NCBI RefSeq assembly: GCF_026339735.1 | Contig: NZ_JAPEQG010000001.1 | Location: 3,906,001 to 3,970,000, forward strand | Source of the DNA: Streptomyces sp. NBC_01669 | Lineage (GTDB): Bacteria > Actinomycetota > Actinomycetes > Streptomycetales > Streptomycetaceae | DNA length: 64,000 nt | Reading direction: 5' to 3' | Shown here: one piece after another, positions 1 through 8,415 of the stretch | Layout of the letters: every line of letters starts with the position of its first letter | How positions within the stretch are numbered: position 1 is the stretch's first letter | Made by a program: the position numbers and the translations under genes | The notes under the pieces: model-generated | Told to the model about the DNA's origin: nothing | Database searches by the model: none | Seen by the model: the letters and a program-made list of their open reading frames with translations, nothing else

Positions 1-669
1 GCCGATCGCGGAGCCGATCTTCACCATGATCGTCTGCCGGTGCTCGGCGGGCCGTACGGTGTGCTCGCCGATCGCCATGCAGTTGGCGTCGTTGTCCACG
101 GCGGCAGGGACACCGAAGCGTTCCTCCAGCCAGGCGGTGACCGGGAAACGGTTCCAGCCCGGCATCCGGGACGGCAGGACGACCGAGCCCGACGCGATGT
201 CCACCGGCCCGGGCAGCGAGAGCCCGACCCCGCGCAGCCGGCCGCGGCCGCGCTGCTCGGCCAGCACCTCCAGGGTCTCGGCGAGTCGGGGCAGGGCCGC
301 CTCGGGGCCGTCGGCGATCACGAAGGGGACGGTCGAGACATCGGTCAGACCGCCGCCGGGCAGCACCACACCGATCCGGGCATGCCGGCCGCCGAGGTCG
401 GCGGCGACGGCGAACTCGTCGTTGCTTCCCAGTCTCAGCACTTTGCGGGGGCGCCCGCCGGTGGAGGACTGGGTGCCCTCCTCGGCGATCAGCCCGCGCT
501 CCACCAGATGGGCCACGGTGAGAGAGATGGTGGAGGCTGCGGCCCCCAGCAGTCCGGCGAGTTCGGCGCGTGACGAGGCCTGGCCCGATGCGACGAGTTC
601 CAGGACCCGCGCGGCGAGGGCCGGTGTGCCTTTCGCGGCCTTGCGGTCCCATGCACTTATTTCAGTCAT
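1..669 (-). CDS. ROK-family transcriptional repressor (partial, 3' end outside window)
   Basis: Reading the minus strand from ATG at 669 gives 223 codons open to the window edge. Residues about 29-62 form a helix-turn-helix that binds DNA (ASSRAELAGLLGAAASTIS). A ROK domain follows, with the LGGRHARIGVV nucleotide-binding strand and VDNDANCMA acidic motif typical of ROK repressors and kinases. Such repressors usually sense a sugar or sugar phosphate. The gene diverges from a transporter operon that ends in a ROK kinase, so it is the likely regulator of that operon. A perfect palindrome (674-684) lies directly before its start. The ligand cannot be told from sequence, and the C-terminal part is missing. 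Confidence 0.88.
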   Translation of the reverse strand, partial: MTEISAWDRKAAKGTPALAARVLELVASGQASSRAELAGLLGAAASTISLTVAHLVERGLIAEEGTQSSTGGRPRKVLRLGSNDEFAVAADLGGRHARIGVVLPGGGLTDVSTVPFVIADGPEAALPRLAETLEVLAEQRGRGRLRGVGLSLPGPVDIASGSVVLPSRMPGWNRFPVTAWLEERFGVPAAVDNDANCMAIGEHTVRPAEHRQTIMVKIGSAIG

Positions 670-673
670 GTAC

Positions 674-684
674 GAAGTAACTTC
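674..684. promoter_or_regulatory. Candidate operator, palindrome GAAGTAACTTC
   Basis: This is a perfect inverted repeat around a central A, 5 nt upstream of the ROK repressor start. The core AGTAACTT recurs at 840-850, upstream of the divergent transporter operon. Two copies of the same core flanking one divergent promoter region suggest binding sites for the adjacent ROK repressor. This is inference from position and symmetry only. Confidence 0.35.
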
Positions 685-839
685 CGCAACGGTGTGTGTG
701 GCGAAGACAATACGCCCGCGCTTGGCGCGGGGGAACAGCTCCGCGAAGGAAGTGAGCCATACCTGAAACCCATTCAATCCACCCAAATTCACCCAAAGGA
801 GAGGGGGGATCGGAGCGAGTGGGCTTTTTTCGGAGGTGC

Positions 840-850
840 AGTAACTTACT
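840..850. promoter_or_regulatory. Candidate operator, palindrome AGTAACTTACT
   Basis: The inverted repeat is AGTAA-C-TTACT, inside an unusually AT-rich stretch (about 840-872) in otherwise GC-rich DNA, 105 bp before the binding-protein gene. It shares AGTAACTT with the palindrome at 674-684 beside the ROK gene. It is a plausible second site for the same repressor, or a promoter element. Confidence 0.35.
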
Positions 851-954
851 TTTTACTAATTCTTGTTTGTTTCTTCGGCGTGTCCGACGTTAGCTGTCGT
901 GAACGCAGTGCCGGTCCCGGGACACATACGGGTCCTTTCACTCTGAGGAGAGTC

Positions 955-2772
955 ATGTTCCTTGCTCACACGGCGAACAGCCGCCGCTGGGCCCTCGTCA
1001 CGGGCGCCGTTGTCACCGCGGGCGCTCTGCTGACGGGCTGTTCCGGCGGCGACACCTCGTCGTCCGCCTCCGGCTCGTCGGACACCATCAACTACGCGCT
1101 GCCGGCCAACTTCACGCCGAACTGGATCCTCCCGATCGGCACCGCCGCGCACCTGAACACCAACAACTCCTCCATATCCCAGTCCCTCTGGGAGCCGCTG
1201 ATCGCGTACGACGGCTCCACCGGCAAGGTCGGCTGGAACAAGGACAACTCGCTGGCCACCGCAGCCGACTTCGCCAAGGACAGCAAGAGCGTCACGATCA
1301 CGCTCGGCGAGCGGCACTGGAGCGACGGCAAGCAGATCACCTCCCGCGACGTGGAGTTCTGGTTCAACCTGGTCAAGGCCAACAAGGCCGACTGGGCCAG
1401 CTACAGCCCGGGTAAGGCGCCGGACAACTGGACGTCGCTGAAGATCGTCGACGACACGCACTTCACCATCACTTTCGACCAGGCGTACAACCAGCAGTGG
1501 ATGCTCGCCAACGAGTTGAGCATGATCCGCCCGATGCCGCAGCACGTCTGGGACAAGACCAGCGACTCGGGCACCGTGTCGGACCTCGACCGCACCACCG
1601 CGGGCGCCAAGAAGGTCTGGACGTACCTGAACGGCGTCGCCAAGAAGATCTCCGGCTACGCCACCGACCCGCTCTGGAAGACGGTCAGCGGCCCCTACAC
1701 CATCAAGTCGTTCTCCACAGCCGGCAAGGTCGAGCTGACCGCCAACGCCAAGTACGACGGCGGCGGCAAGGCCAACATCAAGAACGTGAACCTGCTGCCG
1801 TTCACCACCACGGACGCCGAGAAGAACGCGCTCCGGGCAGGCACGGTCGACTACGGCTACATCAACGCCACCGACCTCAGCCAGGAATCGTCCTTCGCTT
1901 CCAAGGGCTACACGGTGAAGCCGTGGTCCGGCTGGGCCATCACCTACATGCCCTACAACTTCAACAACCCCGCCATGGGCGCGGTCTTCAAGCAGCTCTA
2001 CGCCCGCCAGGCAATCCAGATGTCGGTGGACCAGACCACCCTCTCCAAGGTCGTCTTCAACGGCACCGCGGTCTCCACCTACGGCCCGATCCCGCAGGGC
2101 CAGACTTCGTCCTTCGTCTCGTCGGAGCAGAAGAACAACCCGTACCCGTACTCCACCACCAAGGCGAAGAAGCTGCTGACCAGCCACGGCTGGACCGAGC
2201 AGAACGGCACCATGGTGTGCACCAGCCCGGGCACCGGCGACAGCCAGTGCGGCGCCGGCGTGGACAAGGGCACCAAGTTCCGGATGCAGGTGCTCTCGCA
2301 GTCCGGTTCGACCGTGACCGACAACATGATGAGCGCCCTGCAGTCGTCGTTCGCCAAGACCGGCATCGACTTCACCATCAAGACCGCACCGGTCAACTCT
2401 GTCCTCTCGCAGGCCGGTCAGTGCACGGCCGACCAGGCCGGCTGCAAGTGGCAGCTCTCGTTCTTCGGCACCGCTGGCAGCTGGTACTTCCCGGCCTACC
2501 CGAGCGGTGACTCCCTCTTCGCCACCGGCGGCGGCTCCAACTTCGGCAGCTACTCCAACTCCGCCGTGGACAAGCTGATCACCCAGACCACCACCTCCTC
2601 CTCCAACGAGGCGGTGCAGAAGTACAGCGCCGCCCTGGCCAAGGACCTCCCGGTCATCTGGCTGCCGGAGCCGGACTACCAGGTCTCCGTGGTCAAGAAC
2701 GGCCTGGGCGGCTTCGCCCAGGACTCGCTTGCCAACTTCCACCCCGCCATGTGGAAGTGGACCACCAAGTGA
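955..2772 (+). CDS. ABC transporter substrate-binding lipoprotein, family 5 (DppA/OppA-like)
   Basis: This is a 605-residue extracytoplasmic solute receptor. The chosen ATG has a good ribosome site (GAGGAG about 8 nt upstream) and opens a lipoprotein signal: basic N-terminus, hydrophobic stretch, then lipobox L26-T-G-C29. An in-frame extension upstream to 694 would precede the signal peptide and is rejected. The mature part has family-5 features (ERHWSDGKQITSRDVEFWF, then a late ARQAIQMSVD helix). Family 5 binds di- and oligopeptides, nickel or oligosaccharides. The co-transcribed ROK sugar kinase and neighbouring ROK repressor favour a sugar ligand here, but that is inference. Confidence 0.9.
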   Translation: MFLAHTANSRRWALVTGAVVTAGALLTGCSGGDTSSSASGSSDTINYALPANFTPNWILPIGTAAHLNTNNSSISQSLWEPLIAYDGSTGKVGWNKDNSLATAADFAKDSKSVTITLGERHWSDGKQITSRDVEFWFNLVKANKADWASYSPGKAPDNWTSLKIVDDTHFTITFDQAYNQQWMLANELSMIRPMPQHVWDKTSDSGTVSDLDRTTAGAKKVWTYLNGVAKKISGYATDPLWKTVSGPYTIKSFSTAGKVELTANAKYDGGGKANIKNVNLLPFTTTDAEKNALRAGTVDYGYINATDLSQESSFASKGYTVKPWSGWAITYMPYNFNNPAMGAVFKQLYARQAIQMSVDQTTLSKVVFNGTAVSTYGPIPQGQTSSFVSSEQKNNPYPYSTTKAKKLLTSHGWTEQNGTMVCTSPGTGDSQCGAGVDKGTKFRMQVLSQSGSTVTDNMMSALQSSFAKTGIDFTIKTAPVNSVLSQAGQCTADQAGCKWQLSFFGTAGSWYFPAYPSGDSLFATGGGSNFGSYSNSAVDKLITQTTTSSSNEAVQKYSAALAKDLPVIWLPEPDYQVSVVKNGLGGFAQDSLANFHPAMWKWTTK

Positions 2773-2822
2773 GCCCGGTCGGTGACCGTACGTACCACTG
2801 AGCCGAAGCGACCGGAAAACAC

Positions 2823-3782
2823 ATGAGCACTTCCTCGTACCTGATCAGACGGGTCCTCCAAGCCGTCGTGGTGATCGTCATCGTGACGATCGTGGTCTTC
2901 GGTCTGCTGCACGCCCTGCCCGGGGGTCCCGCTCGCGGGATCCTCGGCCCGCAGGCCACGGCGCAGCAGATCGCGTCCTTCAACCACGAGCAGGGCCTCG
3001 ACAAGCCACTCCCCGTGCAGTACTTCTACTACCTGAACCAGCTGCTGCACGGCGACCTCGGATCCTCGTACACCCTCAATGAGCCGGTCTCCCAGCTCAT
3101 CTCCGAGCGGCTGGCCAAGACCCTGGTCCTCACCGCCCTGTCGGCGATCGTCGGCCTCGTGCTGGCCATCCCGCTGGGCATGTGGCAGGCCGTCCGGCGC
3201 AACAAGCCCGTCGACTACGTCATCACCACGCTGAGCTTCATCGCCTACTCCACACCCGTGTACTTCCTCGGGCTGATCCTGGTGCTGGTGTTCAGCCAGG
3301 CGCTGCCGTGGTTCCCATCCCAGGCCCCGCAGGGGGACACGCTCGCCCAGGTGTTCTCCGACCCGCTGGCGCTGGTGCTGCCGGTCGTCGCCGGTGCCGC
3401 CTCGATGATCGCGGTGTTCAGCCGCTACATGCGGGCGGCCACCCTGGAGAACCTCTCCGAGGACTACGTCAGGACGGCGCGGGCCGGCGGCTCCCGCTCC
3501 CGCTCCATCCTGTGGCGGCATGTGTTCCGCAACTCGCTGACACCGGTGATCGCCATGCTCGGCTACTACGTGCCGGTGCTGTTCGGCGGCGCCCTGGTGG
3601 TCGAGCAGCTCTTCAACTACCCCGGCATGGGCCTGCTCTTCTGGACCGCCGCGCAGTCCTCCGACTACCCGGTGCTGCTGGGCTGTGTGCTGGTCATCGC
3701 GATCGCCACGGTGGTCGGCACGCTGCTCGCCGACATCGTCCAGCGGATCATCGACCCCCGAGTGAAGGCAGGTCGGGCATGA
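2823..3782 (+). CDS. ABC transporter permease, DppB-like
   Basis: A 319-residue inner-membrane permease with an N-terminal membrane helix (residues about 9-29), an extracytoplasmic segment with HGDLGSSY, and further hydrophobic helices. The cytoplasmic EAA loop that contacts the ATPase is at residues 213-223 (EDYVRTARAGG). Length and layout match the DppB/OppB family. It lies 50 nt after the binding-protein gene, and its stop overlaps the next start by 4 nt (ATGA), so translation is probably coupled. It forms the channel together with the next gene product. Confidence 0.93.
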   Translation: MSTSSYLIRRVLQAVVVIVIVTIVVFGLLHALPGGPARGILGPQATAQQIASFNHEQGLDKPLPVQYFYYLNQLLHGDLGSSYTLNEPVSQLISERLAKTLVLTALSAIVGLVLAIPLGMWQAVRRNKPVDYVITTLSFIAYSTPVYFLGLILVLVFSQALPWFPSQAPQGDTLAQVFSDPLALVLPVVAGAASMIAVFSRYMRAATLENLSEDYVRTARAGGSRSRSILWRHVFRNSLTPVIAMLGYYVPVLFGGALVVEQLFNYPGMGLLFWTAAQSSDYPVLLGCVLVIAIATVVGTLLADIVQRIIDPRVKAGRA

Positions 3783-4690
3783 GCGCCGTCATCCAGCCGG
3801 GTCAGGCGCCCGGCACGACCACCGCCACCGCCATCGCCACCGGTGCGGTGTCCGGCTCCCGGCTCGCCGTCCGGCGCTTCCTGCGCAACCGGCTCGCCGT
3901 GGTCGGGCTCGGCGTCGTGGTCTTCTTCTTCCTGTTCTGCTTCCTCGGTCCGCTGGTGTACTCCACCGACCAGACCCACACGATGCTCCAGCAGGTCAAC
4001 CTCGGCCCCAGCGGTTCGCACTGGCTCGGCACCGACGCGGTCGGCCACGACGAGCTGGGCCGGCTGATGTACGGCGGCAAGGTGTCGCTGATCGTCGGCC
4101 TCGCCGCGGGCATCCTGGCCACCGTGATCGGCACCCTGTGGGGCGCCGCCGCCGGCTACGCGGGCGGCTGGATCGACGCGGTCATGATGCGGATCGTGGA
4201 CGCGGGGATCGCCATCCCGGCGCTCTTCATCCTGCTCGTGGTTTCGGCCATCACCACCCCGGGCCTGACCGGGCTGATCGTCATCCTGGGCTTCGTCTCC
4301 TGGCTGGTGCCTTCCCGGCTGATCAGGGCCGAGACGCTGACCCTGAAGAACCGCGACTACGTCCTGACCCTGCGGGCCATCGGCGGGACGCACTCCCGGG
4401 CGATCACCCGGCACATCCTGCCGAACTCGGTCTCGACCATCATCGTTGCGACCACCTTCCAGATCGCCGACGCCATCCTGCTGGTCGCCTACGTCTCCTA
4501 CCTGGGCCTGGGCGTCCAGCCGCCGGCCACCGACTGGGGCGGCATGCTCTCGGCCGGTCTCACCGCCGCCTACTCCGGCTACTGGTGGCTCATCCTGCCG
4601 CCGGGCCTGGCCATCATCCTGGTGGTGTGGGCGTTCAACGCGATCGGGGACGGGCTCCGCGACGCATTCGATGTGAGGGGACGCGGATGA
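3779..4690 (+). CDS. ABC transporter permease, DppC-like
   Basis: A 303-residue second permease of the importer. The start chosen is the ATG overlapping the upstream stop (ATGA); a longer open frame upstream is antisense-like noise inside the first permease gene. A cytoplasmic N-terminus of about 40 residues leads into a first helix. The HWLGTDAVGHDELGRLMYGG segment typical of DppC/OppC follows, and the EAA loop is at about 192-203 (RDYVLTLRAIGG). It ends with an ATGA overlap into the ATPase gene, as expected for one operon. Confidence 0.93.
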   Translation: MSAVIQPGQAPGTTTATAIATGAVSGSRLAVRRFLRNRLAVVGLGVVVFFFLFCFLGPLVYSTDQTHTMLQQVNLGPSGSHWLGTDAVGHDELGRLMYGGKVSLIVGLAAGILATVIGTLWGAAAGYAGGWIDAVMMRIVDAGIAIPALFILLVVSAITTPGLTGLIVILGFVSWLVPSRLIRAETLTLKNRDYVLTLRAIGGTHSRAITRHILPNSVSTIIVATTFQIADAILLVAYVSYLGLGVQPPATDWGGMLSAGLTAAYSGYWWLILPPGLAIILVVWAFNAIGDGLRDAFDVRGRG

Positions 4691-6396
4691 CCGCCACCCA
4701 GGGCACCGCCGCCCCGTCGGCCGGGCCGATTCTCGAACTCGACGACCTCGGCGTCATCTTCACCACCGAGACCGGCGAGGTGCCGGCCGTCCGGGGCGTC
4801 TCCCTGCACGTCAGCCCCGGCGAGACGCTCGCCCTGGTCGGCGAGTCGGGCTCCGGCAAGTCCACCATCGCGCTGGCCGCGATGGGCCTGCTGGCCGGCA
4901 ACGCCCGTGCCACCGGCTGCGCCACCATCGCCGGCACCCAGGTGGTCGGTGCCCATGAGGCCGACCTGGTGGCGCTGCGCGGCCGGACCGTCTCCATGGT
5001 GTTCCAGGAGCCGGCCACCGCGCTGGACCCGCTGACCCGGATCGGCAAGCAGATCGCCGAAGTGATCCGCAACCACCGCGAGGTGTCCGCCAAGGACGCC
5101 GCCACCGAGGCCGTCGAACTCCTCCGCAGGGTCGGCATCCCCGAGCCGGAGATGCGGGCCACTGCCTACCCCTTCCAGCTCTCCGGCGGACAGCGCCAGC
5201 GGGTGGTCATCGCCATGGCCATCGCCAACGAGCCCGCCCTGCTGATCGCCGACGAGCCGACCACCGCGCTGGACGTCACGGTGCAGGCCGAGATCCTCGA
5301 CCTGCTGCGCCGGCTCGCCGTCGAGACCGGCACCGGCGTCCTGCTGGTCACCCACAACATGGGCGTGGTCGCGGACTTCGCCGACCGGGTCGCCGTGATG
5401 TACCACGGCGAGATCGTGGAGACAGGAGCGGTCGAGGACGTGCTGCTCCGCCCGTCCCACGACTACACCAAGCGGCTGCTGGCCGCGGTGCCCCGGCTGT
5501 CGGTCGCCGAGGCGGGCCGGCCGGCGGCGCCGGCCGCCACCACCCGCCCGGACACCGAGCCAGTGGTCGAACTCCGCGACATCTCCGTGGTGTTCGGCCG
5601 TGGCAAGGGCGCCGTTCGGGCTCTGGACGGGGTCTCGCTCGCCGTCCACGCCGGGGAGACCCTGGGCCTGGTGGGCGAGTCGGGCTCCGGCAAGTCCACC
5701 GCGTCCCGGGTCGCGCTCGGTCTGATCCCGCCGACTTCCGGCACCGTCTCGCTGTTCGGCACCGACCTGGCCGGCACCCGGTCCCGGGCCCGCCGGGCGC
5801 TGCGGGCCGGTATCGGCGTGGTCCTCCAGGACCCGGTGGCGTCGCTGGACGCCCGGATGACGGTCGGCGAGTGCATCGCCGAGCCGCTCAGGGTGCACCG
5901 CCGCAAGCTCTCCGCCAAGGACCGCCAGAGCAAGGTCGCCGCCGTACTCGACCGGGTCCGGCTGCCGCGTGAACTCGCCCGGCGCGCCCCCCGGGAGCTG
6001 TCCGGCGGTCAGCGCCAGCGGGTCAGCCTGGCCCGCGCCCTGGTCCTGGAGCCCCGGCTGCTGGTCGCCGACGAGCCCACCAGCGCGCTCGACGTGAGCG
6101 TGCAGGAGGCGGTGCTCGACGTGATCTCCGAGCTCCAGGACGAGCTGGGCTTCGCCTGTCTCTTCGTCTCCCACGACCTGGCCGTCGTACAGCACTTCGC
6201 CCAGCGCGTCGTGGTGATGCGGGCCGGCCGGGTCGAGGAGCAGGGCGCCACCGGCGCGACCCTGCTGCACCCGGAGACCGACTACACCCGCCGGCTGCTG
6301 GCCGCCGTGCCGGTGCCCGACCCGGTGATCCAGCGCGGCCGCAGAGCCGAACGCCTGGCCACCCTCGCGGCCGGCCGGACGGGGGCCCAGGGATGA
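4687..6396 (+). CDS. Fused double ABC ATPase (DppD-DppF-like)
   Basis: A 569-residue cytoplasmic protein that joins in one chain the two ATPases usually encoded separately in family-5 importers. Domain 1 has Walker A GESGSGKST at 52-60, signature LSGGQ at 165-169 and a following DEPTTALD Walker B. Domain 2 has Walker A at 330-338 and signature LSGGQ at 438-442, then DEPTSALD. Both sites look catalytically complete. A linker rich in Ala and Pro (about 275-295) joins them. ATGA overlaps couple it to the permease gene before it and the kinase gene after it. Confidence 0.95.
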   Translation: MTATQGTAAPSAGPILELDDLGVIFTTETGEVPAVRGVSLHVSPGETLALVGESGSGKSTIALAAMGLLAGNARATGCATIAGTQVVGAHEADLVALRGRTVSMVFQEPATALDPLTRIGKQIAEVIRNHREVSAKDAATEAVELLRRVGIPEPEMRATAYPFQLSGGQRQRVVIAMAIANEPALLIADEPTTALDVTVQAEILDLLRRLAVETGTGVLLVTHNMGVVADFADRVAVMYHGEIVETGAVEDVLLRPSHDYTKRLLAAVPRLSVAEAGRPAAPAATTRPDTEPVVELRDISVVFGRGKGAVRALDGVSLAVHAGETLGLVGESGSGKSTASRVALGLIPPTSGTVSLFGTDLAGTRSRARRALRAGIGVVLQDPVASLDARMTVGECIAEPLRVHRRKLSAKDRQSKVAAVLDRVRLPRELARRAPRELSGGQRQRVSLARALVLEPRLLVADEPTSALDVSVQEAVLDVISELQDELGFACLFVSHDLAVVQHFAQRVVVMRAGRVEEQGATGATLLHPETDYTRRLLAAVPVPDPVIQRGRRAERLATLAAGRTGAQG

Positions 6397-7328
6397 GCTC
6401 CCATGACCGTACGCTCTTCGCCGGAGTGGACATCGGCGGCACCACCACCCAGGTGGTGCTCTGCGCCGAGGACCTGACCGTGCTGGACCGCGCCGAGGTG
6501 GCGACCCCGGCGACCGACGGCGGCCAGGCCATGATCGGCGCGGCCCTGGGCGCGCTGGCCCCGCTGCTGGAGCGCACCCCCGGCCGCCTCGCCGGTTGCG
6601 GGGTCGGCGCAGCCGGTGTGGTGGACTCCGCCACCGGCCGCATCCTGGTGGCCAGCGACTCCTTCACCGGCTGGGCCGGCTTCGCGGTGACGGACGCCGT
6701 CGAGGAGGCGCTGGGCGTCCCGGCCTTCCTGGACAACGACGTCAACGCCTTCCTCTACGGGGAGGTGTTCGGCGGCGCCGTGCGCGGCGAGTCGGACGTC
6801 CTCGGGATGACCCTGGGCACCGGGGTCGGCGGCGCGCTGTGGACCGGCGGAGCGCTGTTCGCCGGGCCGCACGGCGCGGCCGGCGAGATCGGGCACATCC
6901 CCGGCTTCGGTGATCTGCTCTGCTCGTGCGGCGGCCGGGGCCATCTGGAGACCCTGGCCTCCGGCCGTTCCATCGGCGCCCGTTACGCGGACCGCACCGG
7001 CCACCGGCTGACCGCCCGCGAGGTCGCACAGGCCGCCGACCGCGGTGACCAGGACGCCCTCGATGTGTACCGGGCCGCCGGTGCCGGGATCGCCCGGGCG
7101 ATCGTGATGACGGCCGGCGTCGTGGACATCACCACGGTGGTGGTCGGCGGCGGGGTCAGCCGCGCCTGGCCCCTGCTGGAACCCCTCATCCTGGCGTCGC
7201 TGGCCGCCGACCCGCCGGTCAGCGGTCACCCGGTCCGGCTGGTCAGGGCAGCCCTGGCTGCCGACGCGGTACCGGTCGGCGCCGCGGCCCGGGCCCGACG
7301 GGAGCTGGCGGCGAAGGTCGGGGTCTGA
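6393..7328 (+). CDS. ROK-family sugar kinase (glucokinase-like)
   Basis: A 311-residue ROK protein without a DNA-binding domain, so an enzyme rather than a repressor; it probably phosphorylates a sugar with ATP. It has the phosphate loop GVDIGGTTTQ near the N-terminus, the acidic FLDNDVNAF motif and GTGVGGAL. The zinc motif is C177-S-C179-G-G-R-G-H184-L-E. The third cysteine of the usual CxCGxxGCxE is histidine, a variant I recall in other ROK proteins. It is the last gene of the transporter operon, overlaps the ATPase gene by 4 nt, and is followed by a terminator at 7358. The substrate is presumably what the importer brings in. Confidence 0.88.
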   Translation: MSSHDRTLFAGVDIGGTTTQVVLCAEDLTVLDRAEVATPATDGGQAMIGAALGALAPLLERTPGRLAGCGVGAAGVVDSATGRILVASDSFTGWAGFAVTDAVEEALGVPAFLDNDVNAFLYGEVFGGAVRGESDVLGMTLGTGVGGALWTGGALFAGPHGAAGEIGHIPGFGDLLCSCGGRGHLETLASGRSIGARYADRTGHRLTAREVAQAADRGDQDALDVYRAAGAGIARAIVMTAGVVDITTVVVGGGVSRAWPLLEPLILASLAADPPVSGHPVRLVRAALAADAVPVGAAARARRELAAKVGV

Positions 7329-7357
7329 GGAAGCCCGGTCGAAGGCGCCACGAGTGC

Positions 7358-7398
7358 GCTCCGATGCTACGAGCCCCTGTGCGTCGTAGCGTCGGAGC
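7358..7398 (+). terminator. Hairpin terminator of the transporter-ROK kinase operon
   Basis: A 15-bp stem (7358-7372 with 7384-7398, a single wobble pair) and an 11-nt loop lie 30 nt after the kinase stop. There is no U-run, as is common for Streptomyces terminators. Confidence 0.7.
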
Positions 7399-7402
7399 AG
7401 GC

Positions 7403-7680
7403 TCTTCACCGACCCTCCTCCGACGCAGGACGATCACCGTGTCGTCCAGGAGATCGAGGCCTTCCGTGCCGAGTTCCGGACATCAGCTTGCCCGCCCAGC
7501 CGACCGGCTCTGAGGTTGATCGACGCGGGGGTACCGGCCACCGCGGTGGTACGGATGCCGGAGCGCGACGCCGACTCCATCCCCGGTCGGCGTCCTCGCC
7601 GGGAGCGGGGGGGCTGAAGAGCCGGACCGGGTCCGTGCTGAGGTTGCTGCGGATCGGCCGCCGCGGCTGATACCGGGCTC
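7403..7680 (+). other. Non-coding stretch, possibly a decayed gene fragment
   Basis: No convincing gene lies between the two terminators. A plus-strand frame from about 7410 to 7617 reads TDPPPTQDDHRVVQEIEAFR at its start with GC-rich third positions, then loses coding character and ends at TGA. It has no start codon with a ribosome site. It may be a relic of a lost gene; I do not recognise its family. Confidence 0.25.
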
Positions 7681-7683
7681 GTA

Positions 7684-7729
7684 CAGGGGCTGAGGGCGCC
7701 CGCCCGGCGGCCTGCGCCCTCAGCCCCTG
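7684..7729 (+). terminator. Strong 16-bp palindromic hairpin
   Basis: A perfect 16-bp stem pairs 7684-7699 with 7714-7729 around a 14-nt loop. It sits 75 nt upstream of the sigma factor gene and could insulate it from read-through. Orientation cannot be decided because the stem is symmetrical and no U-run is present. Confidence 0.6.
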
Positions 7730-7803
7730 CGCACCGTGAACCTTTGTGCGCCCTGCGGGGAACAAGGGGTGACACGCTCACCGACCGAGCCCCAGGAGCC
7801 CCT

Positions 7804-8415
7804 GTGACCGGACCCCCGACCGGACGGCCCATCAGCGAAGTCGACGACGCCGAGATCGTCGCCCAGTCGCTGGAGCAGCCGGAGATCTTCGCCGGGCTCT
7901 ACGACCGCCACGCGCCCGACATCCACCGGTACGCCGCCCGCCGCCTCGGGGAGGGTGCGGCGGACGACATCACGGCGGAGACGTTCCTCATCGCGTTCCG
8001 GTCCCGGCGCCGCTACGACACCACCCGCCGGGGCGCCCGGCCCTGGCTGTACGGCATCGCCGCCAACCTCATCGGCAAGCACCGGCGCGGCGAGGAGCGG
8101 AGTCTGCGGGCCCTGGCCCGTACCGGACAGGACACGGTCGCCGCGTCCTGGAGCGACCGCTCCGACGACCGGATCGCCGCCCAGGTGCCGCTGGCCGGAG
8201 CGCTCGCCGCGCTCTCCCCCGGCGACCGCCATGTGCTGCTGCTCGTCGCCTGGGCGGACCTCGGGTACGAGGAGGTCGCGCAGGCACTGGGCATCCCGCT
8301 CGGCACCGTACGGTCCCGCCTCAACCGCGCCCGTCGCAAGGTCCGCGAGGCGTTGCACACCGACCCCGCGTTCACATCCGACGTCATGGAGCTGAGCCCG
8401 TCATGGACGAAATGA
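7804..8415 (+). CDS. ECF-type RNA polymerase sigma factor
   Basis: A 203-residue sigma70-family protein with only regions 2 and 4. Region 2 is at about 33-75 (FAGLYDRHAPDIHRYAARR, then DDITAETFLIAF). Region 4 is at about 137-185, with the helix-turn-helix YEEVAQALGIPLGTVRSRLN. The GTG at 7804 is chosen because AGGAG (7794-7798) lies 5 nt before it; an upstream TTG gives an unlikely 20-residue extension. The next gene overlaps it by 13 nt and encodes a one-helix membrane protein, probably a regulator or partner. The regulon is unknown. Confidence 0.9.
   Translation: MTGPPTGRPISEVDDAEIVAQSLEQPEIFAGLYDRHAPDIHRYAARRLGEGAADDITAETFLIAFRSRRRYDTTRRGARPWLYGIAANLIGKHRRGEERSLRALARTGQDTVAASWSDRSDDRIAAQVPLAGALAALSPGDRHVLLLVAWADLGYEEVAQALGIPLGTVRSRLNRARRKVREALHTDPAFTSDVMELSPSWTK

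Noticed and set aside
7403..7680. Possible insertion-sequence remnant between the terminators
   Set aside because: No transposase motif, terminal inverted repeat or target duplication could be found; kept only as a weak gene-fragment note.
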